64,000 nt of DNA from Chitinophaga silvisoli (GCF_003412465.1 NZ_QTJV01000019.1:57705-121704); one strand, 5' to 3'. Counted from the stretch's first letter, positions 48,401-56,402 are shown. Made by a program: numbers and translations. The notes: generated from the letters alone by a model not told the origin.

Positions 48401-49587
48401 GTTTGTATAATGTACCAGCTCAATACATCACTCCAAAGATCGTTGAGACTGCGCTGAATAAAAACGGGTATGATTTGCCGTATGTGCCTAAAGAAATGCT
48501 GACACAGGAGTTATGTGAAAAGGTCTTTAGTGAGAGTGATTATTATGAATTGGATGCGGTGCCATTGGCGATGCGGACCCTTAAGATCTGTGGAATAGCA
48601 GTGGCAAGAGATGTAGAGAATTTTAAGTATGTACCGCTTGAATTCCGGGATCCTGAATTTTGTGCCGCAGTAGTGGCCAGGAAGACAGGGTTGAGCAGGT
48701 TTATCCCTCATCAGCATTATGCGGCTACCTTCGGGATTGTAGAGAAGCGTTTTGCCAACAGGCTTGACAAAGGATTTATAACAGTGAACCTGGGACTTGG
48801 ATTGATCCTGCAGGGAGACTATGAACAGGCAGAAAAGAAGCTGGAAACGGTAAAGGAGAGCTATCAGCATGAGGCTGTATATTACCTGGGATGGGCATAT
48901 CATCTGAAAGGAGATATACAGCAGGCGAAGGAGTTGTGGAAAAAATCGCAGGAAATTGCGAAGAAGGAGGACCTGGAAGCAGAGGATTGGATTAAATTCC
49001 CTTATGCGGAATTCCAGTTGCCTGAAGTGCCGGGTGTATATGAATTCAACCAGGCAGCATTTGATAAGCAGATGATGGAAGCGTCTTTGTTAGTGCAGGA
49101 TAAGCAGTACGAAGCAGCCATCAGTTTACTACAACAAATCGAAAACATGCTGACAGCGGCGCAAAGTAATGAAATGCGATTATGGGCATATGTATGGGAT
49201 CACCAGAGATATGCTTTGTATGAAGCCGGAGAGCAGGAAGCATCCTTTGCAGTATGCCGTCGTATGATTGAAGAATTGGGTAAAGTCACTTTGTGGGAAT
49301 ACCTGCAGGAGCACAATCCTATCCGTGCTGCATTGCGTGCTGCGCACAATAACCTGGCGTATCACTGCTATGAGAAAGGGGAAATCGCGGAGGGCTTACA
49401 GCATATTAAGACCTGTATGAAGACTATCGCTGCCATAGAAGATAAGAGCGTGTTGTATCCTTTTTACGAAACGCAGGCATTGCTGATGTACAAGGCCGGT
49501 GATGAAAAAGGATTTGAGAAGGTGGTGGCTAAGATGAAAAAATTGAAACTTTCCTTTGGAGAAGAGTTGTCTAAAATTACGTCCTGA
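45436..49587 (+). CDS. WGR-domain protein with SUKH-like, beta-helix and TPR parts
   Basis: This 1383-residue cytosolic protein opens with a WGR domain (1-70: FWNIEINLTSLTVIFGKYGTQGQAQTK, then EKLIAEKTKKGYT). Residues 100-230 (AAHIKEMEAAVGFPMDEEFQAYWLEKG) look like a SMI1/KNR4 (SUKH) fold. A short beta-helix-like region (about 320-360, LVIGDLTVAGVLD) follows. TPR-like helices lie at about 500-690 and 1110-1370, and between them are repeats with DUF4116-like PxxxLTxEL and VP patterns. An 8-residue tandem repeat (QEEASADG-type) lies at about 255-270. WGR with DUF4132 is fused in MolR; here they are separate genes. Function unknown. Confidence 0.82.
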   Translation: MKKKFIYQDEKSHKFWNIEINLTSLTVIFGKYGTQGQAQTKLFPTVEECIKAAEKLIAEKTKKGYTPVIEDLPPKELYNDIIGVARLLEAQFPDKVEITPVSAAHIKEMEAAVGFPMDEEFQAYWLEKGSFFFDKDDFVCALYAYDQQGPNANHLYGFLSVYCQIHRCHFNALDEERDFLSQATMVLGLIISGNEKWVMVQNPVGVYQIYYEKEFQEYSEEEFMRLLVPVLAAKATAKYTMTERIVAENETEDEQEEASADGQEEASADVFRHALKEMSYSEVLDLLGVDQLFDDWDDNSYYGYDSEEEYFEDYGEIFVHEGDLHVDKDLDSAGGLLLVIGDLTVAGVLDVSYYVTGNVTTEYLKLQALQYTKGTETVRYMAVAWGEDDEVVHKMPFRKINAPHFISWFYDLECFEFSPDTVITALYNQDSLDYYKTNNTFLAWHNYALVFRSEYCYVVESEHYDVLGLNTRELYRALKNKQPIWKEGVTEEGIRLVEQGMNERGQGAASEAYHRFKAAIAVAPAYYLAYYKAGEVLFAARAYAQASVYFKQGIPLSPDKLHYDYGCIGWAAMCEVRLGNYEEAIAIATQARDTDYFPLRVLGEAYMLQGKLEDAKAVLQKSVGIRSVFSNHWLLGLVHHLQGNKKEALKNYDTASYYSKKAQPYEQQTNLHYFYGDNVTVNWDAEGPSKIVKDQAYWHESFYSKAASFDTFLQVPAAFRTSEMLSKVLENKNETGHIVSLVDPSLITQDIVLQAVDRESPLRYQDIPEQFLTEEVFAKHRYGVDLQFLPQDKMTYEMCFKQVAFNQYNYKYIPEAFMDERMNIALIAGGGLSDVHYKDLPGKYYTYEYIIQAIDLGIEVINNIPAKLVSKEVYEYAVAKYGQEREWPFIVDRNNRDRWRYGASSDVKDMAKHILDNTIDQVDVRQINKHSYAYYKKYLAELPAAWEQRKDITNEYLAGKQFDYTTFDQVWACFWDEDFIINALKADERLYNVPAQYITPKIVETALNKNGYDLPYVPKEMLTQELCEKVFSESDYYELDAVPLAMRTLKICGIAVARDVENFKYVPLEFRDPEFCAAVVARKTGLSRFIPHQHYAATFGIVEKRFANRLDKGFITVNLGLGLILQGDYEQAEKKLETVKESYQHEAVYYLGWAYHLKGDIQQAKELWKKSQEIAKKEDLEAEDWIKFPYAEFQLPEVPGVYEFNQAAFDKQMMEASLLVQDKQYEAAISLLQQIENMLTAAQSNEMRLWAYVWDHQRYALYEAGEQEASFAVCRRMIEELGKVTLWEYLQEHNPIRAALRAAHNNLAYHCYEKGEIAEGLQHIKTCMKTIAAIEDKSVLYPFYETQALLMYKAGDEKGFEKVVAKMKKLKLSFGEELSKITS
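46197..46243 (+). repeat. Perfect 24-bp tandem repeat inside the WGR gene
   Basis: The 23-bp block starting ACAGGAGGAAGCATCAGC occurs at 46197-46219 and 46221-46243, period 24 bp (8 codons). It encodes a Gln/Glu/Ala/Ser/Asp linker between the SUKH-like region and the rest. Copy number could change by slippage without breaking the frame. Confidence 0.8.
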
Positions 49588-50485
49588 AGCTAAGCGGCGC
49601 AGCAGCCGTTTGCTTCTTGAAGTAATTGGAGAAATGTGATACTTCGTCAAAGCCCAGTGCATAAGCGATATCCGCCACACTCCAGGTAGTTTGTTTGAGC
49701 AGGATCTTTGCTTCTTCTACCAGGCGTTTACTAATGAGTTCTGAAGTAGTACGACCGGTGGATTCTTTCAATACTTTATTCAGGTGGTTGACATGTACAG
49801 CCAGGCGGTCTGCGTATTCCTTTGGGGTACGCAGACTTAATCTTTGTTCCGGCGATTCCAGGGGGAACTGTCTTTCGAGCAATTCCAGGAACAACATGGA
49901 GATGCGCTGCGATGCATTTTGTGTGGTATTCAATGCGGTCATTGGTTGCAGTTTCTGGCCATAATGAATGAGTTCCATCACCAGGTTCCGCAGCAGGTCG
50001 AATTTAAATTTATAATCAGCATGGAGTTCTTTCTGCATCTTTTTGAAGATGTAAGCTACTTCAGCTGTTTCCTCATCATTCAAGTGAAATAAGGGTACAT
50101 GTCCGGGTTGGAAGAGAGGGAGTTCTTCCAGCACCACACCTGATTTTCGGGGCATGAGGAAATCGGCGGTGAAGATGCAGAACATACCAAATTGATTGCT
50201 ATCTGCAGGGATCCAGTGATATGGGATTTTGGGAGTGGCGAAGAGCAGGGCGTTCTTTTCTACTTCAATGACCTTATCGGCATATTCTGCCCGGCTTTTG
50301 CCATTCAGCCAGCTGATCTTATAGTACGTCCGGCGGCTGTAGGGCATGGTGCGATTGTCATTATCTTTGTTGAAGAGTGTCTGCGGATCAAAGACATTGA
50401 AATGCCCTGTATCCTTTGTAATGCCTGCCGGAAAGGTAGCTGCATTACGTTTGTAAAATTCTTCGAGCGAGGTATTGCTAAGCAT
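49577..50485 (-). CDS. AraC-family transcriptional regulator
   Basis: This 302-residue protein has a cupin-like N-domain (about 40-170, with YYKISWLNG and LLFATPKIPYHWIP) and a C-terminal AraC HTH pair (about 205-302: KEYADRLAVHVNHLNKVLKESTGRTTS, then WSVADIAYALGFDEVSHFSNYFKKQTAAAPLSFR). I start at 50485; the longer reading runs into a MITE-like element. It overlaps the end of the WGR gene by 11 bp (convergent). It follows the SDR gene and the repeat element on the same strand and may be in one operon with the SDR. Confidence 0.9.
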   Translation of the reverse strand: MLSNTSLEEFYKRNAATFPAGITKDTGHFNVFDPQTLFNKDNDNRTMPYSRRTYYKISWLNGKSRAEYADKVIEVEKNALLFATPKIPYHWIPADSNQFGMFCIFTADFLMPRKSGVVLEELPLFQPGHVPLFHLNDEETAEVAYIFKKMQKELHADYKFKFDLLRNLVMELIHYGQKLQPMTALNTTQNASQRISMLFLELLERQFPLESPEQRLSLRTPKEYADRLAVHVNHLNKVLKESTGRTTSELISKRLVEEAKILLKQTTWSVADIAYALGFDEVSHFSNYFKKQTAAAPLSFRT

Positions 50486-50508
50486 ACTATAAAGATACGA
50501 ATCAATTA

Positions 50509-50597
50509 AATGAGGTTGAATCAAAGTAATTGATGGGAATTTATCTCCATCAGGGAGCCGGATTTAGTTCCGGAACTTACTTTGATCCAACCTCATT
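50509..50597. repeat. MITE-like element, copy 3 (inverted)
   Basis: This 89-bp element has 21-bp terminal inverted repeats (arm AATGAGGTTGAATCAAAGTAA-type, one mismatch). In reverse orientation its interior (TTCCGGAACTAAATCCGG, then CTGATGGAGATAAATT) matches copies 1 and 2, but about 25 bp is missing. It lies between an SDR gene and an AraC gene on the minus strand. Confidence 0.82.
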
Positions 50598-50601
50598 TAT
50601 G

Positions 50602-51360
50602 TTATACAAACATCCCTCCGGATACTTCTATTCTTTGTCCGTTTACCCAGCGGGCATCGTCTGTACAGAGGAAGGCGACTGTGCCACCAATATCCTCTGC
50701 TGTGCCAACTCTGCCCAGGGCGGTGATGCTGCTTACATTCTTTTGTAAATCGGCATTACTTCTTAAGTGTGCACCACCAAAATCCGTCATGGTCGCACCC
50801 GGGGCAACTACATTGGCCCTGATGCCTTTGCTGCCAAGCTCTTTTGCCAGGTAGCGGGTGAAGGTTTCAACCGCAGTCTTGAGAGAGGCGTATACAGAGG
50901 ATCCGGGGAATGATACGCGGGTCAGACCGGATGAGATATTCACAATACCACCGCCATCGTTCAGGAAGGGGATGAGTTTTTGTGTTAAGAAGTACACGCC
51001 TTTGAAGTGTACATTGAGCAGGTCGTCGAAGAAGGCTTCGGTGACATCGCTGATGGCACTGTATCCACCCTGACCAGCATTGTTGACTAAATAATCGAAG
51101 TGGTCGGTACCGAAATGGGTACTTAAGGTGTTTTTGAGCTGTGTGGCGAAGTCTTCAAAACTGCTGATCACACCGGTATTGAGTTGTAAAGCAGCGGCTT
51201 TTTGTCCGCTTGCTTCGATTTGTGCAACTACTGCCCGGGCATCTTCCACACGGGTATTGTAAGTGATGATGATATCGAGTCCTTTGCCAGCTAATTTTAA
51301 TGCTGAGTCGCGACCTATGCCGCGGCTACCGCCGGTTATCAATGCTATTTTGTTTGCCAT
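50602..51360 (-). CDS. Short-chain dehydrogenase/reductase
   Basis: This 252-residue classical SDR shows TGGSRGIGRDSALKLAGKG (8-26), NNAGQGGYS, SSGLT and YASLKTAVETFTRYLAKELG (active-site Tyr and Lys), and a C-terminal TPE-like GTAEDIGGTVAFLCTDDARWVNGQRIEVSGG. I start at the ATG at 51360; the longer reading has no SDR motif. It is probably an oxidoreductase acting on a small ketone or alcohol. A TACCTTTG element ends 17 bp before the ATG, and the AraC gene follows, so it may be AraC-controlled. The 3' end stops just before a MITE-like element. Confidence 0.92.
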   Translation of the reverse strand: MANKIALITGGSRGIGRDSALKLAGKGLDIIITYNTRVEDARAVVAQIEASGQKAAALQLNTGVISSFEDFATQLKNTLSTHFGTDHFDYLVNNAGQGGYSAISDVTEAFFDDLLNVHFKGVYFLTQKLIPFLNDGGGIVNISSGLTRVSFPGSSVYASLKTAVETFTRYLAKELGSKGIRANVVAPGATMTDFGGAHLRSNADLQKNVSSITALGRVGTAEDIGGTVAFLCTDDARWVNGQRIEVSGGMFV

Positions 51361-51377
51361 TGTTTGATTATTTATAA

Positions 51378-51385
51378 CAAAGGTA
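51378..51385 (-). promoter_or_regulatory. -7 element of the SDR gene
   Basis: TACCTTTG on the minus strand is a perfect TAnnTTTG match 17 bp before the SDR ATG. No TTTG is at the -33 position, so an activator such as the AraC protein may be required. Confidence 0.45.
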
Positions 51386-51483
51386 ACAGCGTATGACAGG
51401 GCGATGTTTAAAGGAATCAATCGGTTTTTTGCAAAAATCAAATCATTTTTCGAGGGTGCCGGATCCTCTATTGTTGCGATCAA

Positions 51484-52734
51484 TTATTTCTTGTGGATCG
51501 TATACAATCTGCCTCCATCAGTGATGGCATACAAGGCGCCATCCTTACCCTCTGTAATATCTCTAAACCGCTGTTGCTCATCGGCCAGTAATCTTTCTTC
51601 TCCCACCACTTTATTATCCTTGATTACCAGGCGGGCAATGTGCATACCACTCAGTGCACCGATAAACAGGTTGTTCTTCCACTCAGGAATCGCAGTACCT
51701 GAATAGAACGTAATACCACTTGGACTGATCACCGGGTCATAATAATAAACAGGTTGTTCCAGTCCAGCTTTCTGCTGAATGCCTTCACCTACCTTTTCAC
51801 CGGAATATTCAATACCATAGGTGATCGTTGCCCAGCCATAGTTCTTGCCTGCTTCAATACGATTCACTTCATCCCCGCCTCTTGGGCCAAATTCAGTCTC
51901 CCACAGGTCCCCTGTTTCAGGATGGAATGCAAGGCCCTGCACATTTCTGTGTCCATAGCTCCAGATTTCAGGGCGCTTATCAGCCTGGCCGGAGAACGGA
52001 TTACCTTCTACTGGCTTTCCATCTTTCGTAATGTGTAATACCTTGCCCAGTGCTGAATTCAGCTGTTGAGCCTGTGGCCGGGTCTGAAGGTCAGAACGTT
52101 CACCAGTGCTGATGAAGAGGTTGCCATCTTTGTCAAAAACGATTCTGCCGCCATAATGAAGGGTGCCATTGTAGGCAGGAGTAGCTTTATAAATAACGGT
52201 AGCGCCTTCTATTGTCTTTTCATCAGCAGAGAGCTTGCCTTTGGCTACAGCAGTGAGATTACCTTCTGACAGTGGGTCAGAAAATACCCAGTAGACCATC
52301 CTGTTTTTGCTGAAATCAGGGTCTACGCGAATGCCCAGGAGACCTCCCTGTCCTGCTGAGTTGACAGCTGGCAGACCGGTGATAGGTGCGCTCAGTTCAC
52401 CGCTGGTGGTAGCGATGCGCAGGTCACCTTTTTTCTCTGTGATGAGGAAGCGGCCATCAGGTAATTGGGTGATGCCCCAGGGATTCTCGAGTCCGGTAGT
52501 GAGTACTTTGAATTCATAGGGTGTTTTGGTTTTCACGCCACCAATACGGGTCTGGCCTTTGAAGGCGGGTTTATAATCTGAATTGGGTGCCTTGGTTTCC
52601 ACAGGTGCGAGCAGGCTATCGGTGCCTGTACCAGTGCTGTCGCCCGGGTTATTGACATGCTCGCCGGAAGGTGAGCCACACGACGCAAGGGTAAATGCTA
52701 CTATAGTCGCACAGCGTTGAATAGGTCTGATCAT
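51484..52734 (-). CDS. PQQ-dependent sugar dehydrogenase-like lipoprotein
   Basis: This 416-residue protein has a lipoprotein signal ending TLASC (Cys19) and a Ser/Thr-rich linker. It then has a six-bladed propeller of the soluble glucose dehydrogenase/YliI kind: GLENPWGITQLPDGRFLITEKKGDLRI (about 80-106), QGGLLGIRVDPDF, HYGGRIVFDKDGNLFISTGER, WSYGHRNVQGLAFHPETGDLWETEFGPRGGDEVN and a C-terminal closing strand. The His in HYGG and the Arg/Asn in GHRN are the expected PQQ and sugar contacts. It acts in the periplasm or at the surface. It stands alone. Confidence 0.88.
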   Translation of the reverse strand: MIRPIQRCATIVAFTLASCGSPSGEHVNNPGDSTGTGTDSLLAPVETKAPNSDYKPAFKGQTRIGGVKTKTPYEFKVLTTGLENPWGITQLPDGRFLITEKKGDLRIATTSGELSAPITGLPAVNSAGQGGLLGIRVDPDFSKNRMVYWVFSDPLSEGNLTAVAKGKLSADEKTIEGATVIYKATPAYNGTLHYGGRIVFDKDGNLFISTGERSDLQTRPQAQQLNSALGKVLHITKDGKPVEGNPFSGQADKRPEIWSYGHRNVQGLAFHPETGDLWETEFGPRGGDEVNRIEAGKNYGWATITYGIEYSGEKVGEGIQQKAGLEQPVYYYDPVISPSGITFYSGTAIPEWKNNLFIGALSGMHIARLVIKDNKVVGEERLLADEQQRFRDITEGKDGALYAITDGGRLYTIHKK

Positions 52735-52765
52735 ATTGATGGAATTTAAGTAATAATGGCAGCAA

Positions 52766-52799
52766 AAACCGGGCTCATTCTACAGAGAAGGCCCGGTTT
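52766..52799 (-). terminator. Intrinsic terminator of the HAD operon
   Basis: AAACCGGGC and GCCCGGTTT form a 9-bp stem with a 16-nt loop. On the minus strand it is followed by TTTTT, placing it after the leftward HAD gene (stop 52847). A T run also stands on the other side. Confidence 0.8.
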
Positions 52800-52846
52800 G
52801 TTTTTTCTATTAATTTGAATAGCTATAAGAATTTCTGATGAATGGC

Positions 52847-53284
52847 TTAGCCTAAAGCAGCCAGTATATCAACAGCCCAGTCCGGGTTATCTTCGCGCAC
52901 AATCACCGTACGGAAATTGTAGGTCTCTCCTTCCATCTCTACGCCTTTTGAATCGTCAATGTGCAAATCGATCTTAAATGCCGGTGGATATTTTGAAGGC
53001 TTGGCTGGTATCCGTACAACCTGGTTATGCACCTGCTGATTGATCACTTTATCCAGTTTGATACCATATAAATAAAACATCCACCATATTCTGCGTGGAG
53101 GGCGATTAGAGGTAGTATATACATATACCTTATGCCCTCTTGCCTGGCAGGCTTTCATCAATTCGATGGTACCTACGCGCAGCTTTTCCACCCTCCACAG
53201 CTTTTGCAGGAATGTACGCTCTACAGTCTCGAATTGCCTGATCCCGGGTATCAGGGTATCATCAAGGTCAAATGAGATAATCAT
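52847..53284 (-). CDS. HAD-family hydrolase
   Basis: This 145-residue HAD-fold protein without a large cap has motif I FDLDDTLI (5-12, nucleophile Asp6), motif II YTTSN (about 55-59), a basic patch around PPRRIWW and motif IV IDDSKG (about 110-115). The size and context suggest a small phosphatase, but the substrate is unknown. Its start is 6 bp after the CYTH gene stop on the same strand, so both are one operon. Confidence 0.85.
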   Translation of the reverse strand: MIISFDLDDTLIPGIRQFETVERTFLQKLWRVEKLRVGTIELMKACQARGHKVYVYTTSNRPPRRIWWMFYLYGIKLDKVINQQVHNQVVRIPAKPSKYPPAFKIDLHIDDSKGVEMEGETYNFRTVIVREDNPDWAVDILAALG

Positions 53285-53290
53285 GTTGGC

Positions 53291-53758
53291 TTACCAGTTT
53301 TTGTAGGGATGAGTAGTTAGATTTGAATTATAATATTTCTCCTCTCCGGTTACTTCTTTCGTGACCCACGTTGGCAGATCAAATTGTTCATCTTCACTTT
53401 GTAACTCTATTTCGGCAACAAATAAACCTTCATTGGCACCTAAGAATTCGTCTACTTCCCAGACTTTGTTATGATAGGTAATTTTGTACCTGATTTTCGA
53501 TAGTTCAGCGATAGCGAAATTGTCTAAGAGTTCCTTTGCTTCTCCGGCAGGAATCTCATATTCATATTCGAGTCTGGTAGCGCCTGTGGAAATTCCTTTG
53601 ATGGTAAGATAGCCACTGGTATCCGTCAACCTGACGCGGATGGTTTTCTGCGGGTCGGTGACTAAGTAGCCTTGCCTGAAATGCTCGCCGGCAGGCTTTT
53701 CAACAGCTTGCCATTGGGTGAGGTCGAGCAGGAATTTCCGTTCTATTTCTTGTGCCAT
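53291..53758 (-). CDS. CYTH-domain triphosphatase-like protein
   Basis: This 155-residue protein begins with the CYTH signature EIERKFLL (residues 4-11) and continues with IRVRLTD, YLTIKG, RLEYEYEIP and KIRYKI, the alternating charged strands of a triphosphate tunnel enzyme. Later, WEVDEFLG and LFVAEIEL give the metal-binding acidic residues. Such bacterial CYTH proteins hydrolyse triphosphate or related phosphoanhydrides with Mg or Mn. It sits between the esterase-like gene and the HAD gene, all leftward and 6-10 bp apart. Confidence 0.9.
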   Translation of the reverse strand: MAQEIERKFLLDLTQWQAVEKPAGEHFRQGYLVTDPQKTIRVRLTDTSGYLTIKGISTGATRLEYEYEIPAGEAKELLDNFAIAELSKIRYKITYHNKVWEVDEFLGANEGLFVAEIELQSEDEQFDLPTWVTKEVTGEEKYYNSNLTTHPYKNW

Positions 53759-53767
53759 AAGTTGGGT

Positions 53768-54721
53768 CTATTTTCCCCTGGACAAAGATATGGGATCTTT
53801 GAAGAAGAAATCCCAAATCACCGCTGGTACATCTACATCTTTGTTGATGTGGCCCAATAATGGAATATAAATGCGGAAATTTTTGTTTGGTACATTATGT
53901 CCTCCATCTTTGATATTGACAAAACTTACCTTTTTACCATTTTCTTTGTTGTAGTAATTCGTTTGACTGGCTGTATGCCCGAATTGTAAGGTGGAGATCT
54001 CCGTCGCCCTGGCGGCTGCCTGCCAGTATGCTACGGTGGAAAGTGCACTTTCTGCCATACCATAGCTTTCACCTTTGAGGATGATTTCACCACCATTAAA
54101 AGGAACGATGCCATCCTGCTGCCCATTGACGAGGATGATGGAAACAGGCTGCTGGGGACTGTGTGCAAAGAGATTGTTCTCCGGCGCTGGCAGGGTAGAA
54201 CCTATGGTAGCATAGGCTGCAAACAGGTCAGGGACGGTCGCTGCAAGTCTGAAGGCCATTTGCCCTCCGTTGGAGAAGCCAACAGCATAGATTTGTGTAG
54301 GGTCGATGTGGTATTGTGCTTTGAAATATTGGATGATCTCCTTCGTAAAAGTTACGTCATCCATATTCAGCTTTTTTGCAGGATATGGGGCATGGATCCT
54401 GCCGTCATTCCAGTTGCCCATGTATCCCTGTGGATACACTATGATTGCATCCTGGTTTTGATCGGCCAGGAGATCGAATTCATGCCCGGTCATCATCTGC
54501 ATCATGAAGGATTTGAGTTTTGAACCGTGGTAGACGATGATGAGTTTAGGATTGGGGCGAAGGTGTTTGGGAACATGGTAAATGAATGTCCGTTCATAGC
54601 CATCTATTTGCAGGCTGTGAGATTTGTTTGGATTCCCGATATTCCACCTGTAAGTGTACAGGAACAGGGCCGCGATGGCGACAAATAAAACTAATAAAGC
54701 ACCGATTATCATCTTTCTCAT
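53768..54721 (-). CDS. Membrane-anchored esterase of the PHB depolymerase/feruloyl esterase type
   Basis: This 317-residue protein has one N-terminal membrane helix (about 4-24) and a periplasmic alpha/beta-hydrolase domain. Oxyanion HGSK (about 65-68), nucleophile GFSNGGQ (about 148-154, Ser), Asp in VNGQQDGIVPFNGG and His in KDGGHNVPN form the triad region. It resembles LpqC/PHB depolymerase-type esterases. Its stop lies 10 bp before the start of the CYTH gene, so the three leftward genes form an operon. Substrate unknown. Confidence 0.85.
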   Translation of the reverse strand: MRKMIIGALLVLFVAIAALFLYTYRWNIGNPNKSHSLQIDGYERTFIYHVPKHLRPNPKLIIVYHGSKLKSFMMQMMTGHEFDLLADQNQDAIIVYPQGYMGNWNDGRIHAPYPAKKLNMDDVTFTKEIIQYFKAQYHIDPTQIYAVGFSNGGQMAFRLAATVPDLFAAYATIGSTLPAPENNLFAHSPQQPVSIILVNGQQDGIVPFNGGEIILKGESYGMAESALSTVAYWQAAARATEISTLQFGHTASQTNYYNKENGKKVSFVNIKDGGHNVPNKNFRIYIPLLGHINKDVDVPAVIWDFFFKDPISLSRGK

Positions 54722-54767
54722 TGATTTTATAGAGATAGACGGGGTGCCTGGAAAAAAGACGCAGTTT

Positions 54768-55286
54768 TTAGAGGATTTCTTTTGGCGGGGTATAATCGGT
54801 CACATTGCCGTATTTATCAGTTCTTAGGAAACAGCTGTTCATGACGGTTTCCCTGATTTTTTTCCGAGCTCGCTGGATGCGGGATTTCACGGTGCTGAGG
54901 GGAAGATGGTGGAGCCGGGCATATTCTACCTGCGGGATGCCGCTCACTTCGATGGCTTCCATTACGTGCTTTTGTTCTTCAGGCAGGGTTTGGATCAGTG
55001 AAGAGATGCATTTGATCAGGTGCTCGTTGCCTTCGTTCAGGGAGTCGTTGGGGGCGATTACAGGTACTTTGCGTTTGGATTTTCTATAGTGATCCACGAC
55101 GGTATTGTAAGTGATTACTTTCAGCCAGGAGATGATTTTCTGGTGATCTTTCAGTGAATCAATAGATTCGTGGGCTTTGAGGAAGATGTCCTGGCGGATG
55201 TCGTCCACGATGTTGTCGTCTACTTTTAGTTGTTCCAGGTAGGCGCTGATGTGATTGTAAAATGCTATTTGAATATCGTTAGTCAT
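54768..55286 (-). CDS. ECF RNA polymerase sigma factor, SigZ-like
   Basis: This 172-residue ECF sigma factor has region 2 (about 10-75: VDDIRQDIFLKAHESIDS, then ISWLKVITYNTVVDHYRKSKRK) and region 4 (about 100-150: LPEEQKHVMEAIEVSGIPQVEYARLHHLPLSTVKSRIQRARKKI). After region 4 it has a Cys-containing tail, NSCFLRTDKYGNVTDYTPP, of the SigZ kind. No anti-sigma gene is adjacent. It diverges from a small exported protein with 30 bp between starts. The signal and regulon are unknown. Confidence 0.92.
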   Translation of the reverse strand: MTNDIQIAFYNHISAYLEQLKVDDNIVDDIRQDIFLKAHESIDSLKDHQKIISWLKVITYNTVVDHYRKSKRKVPVIAPNDSLNEGNEHLIKCISSLIQTLPEEQKHVMEAIEVSGIPQVEYARLHHLPLSTVKSRIQRARKKIRETVMNSCFLRTDKYGNVTDYTPPKEIL

Positions 55287-55316
55287 TTGAAATAAAAAAA
55301 AACTACATTTAGCACT

Positions 55317-55880
55317 ATGAAATTATTGTTAGTCCTGCTGCTACTGCAGCTTCCACAGAAGATCTCCTATAACTATGCTGAAATCCCGGCTTCGCAATAT
55401 ACTCATTGCAAAGGTATTAAATACCTGACTAAGCCCGGACAGTTTAAATTGAAAGGCGGCAAACTGGTAATTCCAGTAGAAGGAAAATCGCCGAGGGTAT
55501 TTAAGAATGAGGGGGAAATATATAATTATGAATATGTAGGCGATATTAAGGATACTAAATTATCCCTGGTAAAATTTCTGACACCAAATGATGAAGATTA
55601 TTACCTGATAAACAGGATGACAGGTGGAATAGATACTTTACTAAGTGCACCCATCTTTTCGGAAGATGGAATTCATTTTGTATGTGCGAATAATCCCGGT
55701 ACGGATCAAAAACAGTATATACAGATTGGAGAATTAGTGGATGGGGCGGTGCATATAAAAGGACGGATCAATGGCAAGTTAGGTGTACGTTATTTAACAA
55801 TAGGTTGTGTGTACAGCAATTATGTATTGGTGACAGATGATGATCGCAAATTCTGGAAACTTACTTTTACCTTAAAGTGA
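55317..55880 (+). CDS. Exported hypothetical protein
   Basis: This 187-residue protein starts with a hydrophobic stretch (KLLLVLLLLQLP) that could be a signal peptide, followed by SYNYAEIPASQYTHCKGIKYL. The remainder is beta-rich with IVPVEGKSPRVFKNEGEIYNYEYVG and repeated YLINRMTGGIDTLL-like strands. It begins 30 bp from the divergent sigma factor, so it may be under sigma control. A TACATTTA element lies 5 bp before the ATG. No family recognised. Confidence 0.68.
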   Translation: MKLLLVLLLLQLPQKISYNYAEIPASQYTHCKGIKYLTKPGQFKLKGGKLVIPVEGKSPRVFKNEGEIYNYEYVGDIKDTKLSLVKFLTPNDEDYYLINRMTGGIDTLLSAPIFSEDGIHFVCANNPGTDQKQYIQIGELVDGAVHIKGRINGKLGVRYLTIGCVYSNYVLVTDDDRKFWKLTFTLK

Positions 55881-56402
55881 GTAATCATTTTTTGCTAAGC
55901 TATACACGAAATTCCGCCTGTTAGCCCCAAACGCCAAATCCATTTCCATTTCACCGACTTTGACAGCTCCCAGGCGGCTTATCGCTATCTGTGAGCGCAC
56001 ATTATTCATTCCTACATGGAAGCCTACAGCTGTCACATATTGAAAGATATAGTCCAGCATTAATTTCTTGACTGCTTTATTAAAGCCGGTTCCCCAGTAT
56101 TTGGTAGCGTAAAAGGTATAGCCAATATAAATACTATTTTCCCTCGCATCATAATCATAATACCTGGTTGAGCCAGCAATTTCCCCACTAACCTTATCGA
56201 TGATTTTAAATGCACTATGGCTCCTGATAGCAGCATCAAAAAATTCACGGAATACCTCTTCTTTCCAGCGGTCATGCTGTGGGTGTTGTGCCCAGATGGC
56301 AGGGTCGGAGGCTACGGCATACAAGGCATCGTAGTCGGCGGCTTCTAAAGGTGTAAGCAGGATCTGCTCGTTCTCTAAGGTGGGTTTGATACTGAAATTC
56401 AT
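55872..56402 (-). CDS. GNAT-family N-acetyltransferase
   Basis: This 176-residue acetyltransferase of the RimJ/RimL type has EQILLTPLEAADYDALYAVASDP (about 11-33), GSTRYYDYDARENSIYIGYTFYATKYWGTGFNKAVKKLMLDYIF (the acetyl-CoA loop region, with the pattern G.G..KA) and a C-terminal AISRLGAVKVGE (about 140-151). It likely acetylates a small molecule or an N-terminal residue. I start at the ATG at 56402. It overlaps the convergent gene by 9 bp. Confidence 0.87.
   Translation of the reverse strand: MNFSIKPTLENEQILLTPLEAADYDALYAVASDPAIWAQHPQHDRWKEEVFREFFDAAIRSHSAFKIIDKVSGEIAGSTRYYDYDARENSIYIGYTFYATKYWGTGFNKAVKKLMLDYIFQYVTAVGFHVGMNNVRSQIAISRLGAVKVGEMEMDLAFGANRRNFVYSLAKNDYSL

Noticed and set aside
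47749..48423. 224-codon minus-strand frame
   Set aside because: Antisense to the WGR gene; it arises from the base composition of the forward gene.
50486..50524. Longer AraC start at 50524
   Set aside because: The extra residues come from the MITE-like element, and the ATG at 50485 fits the family.
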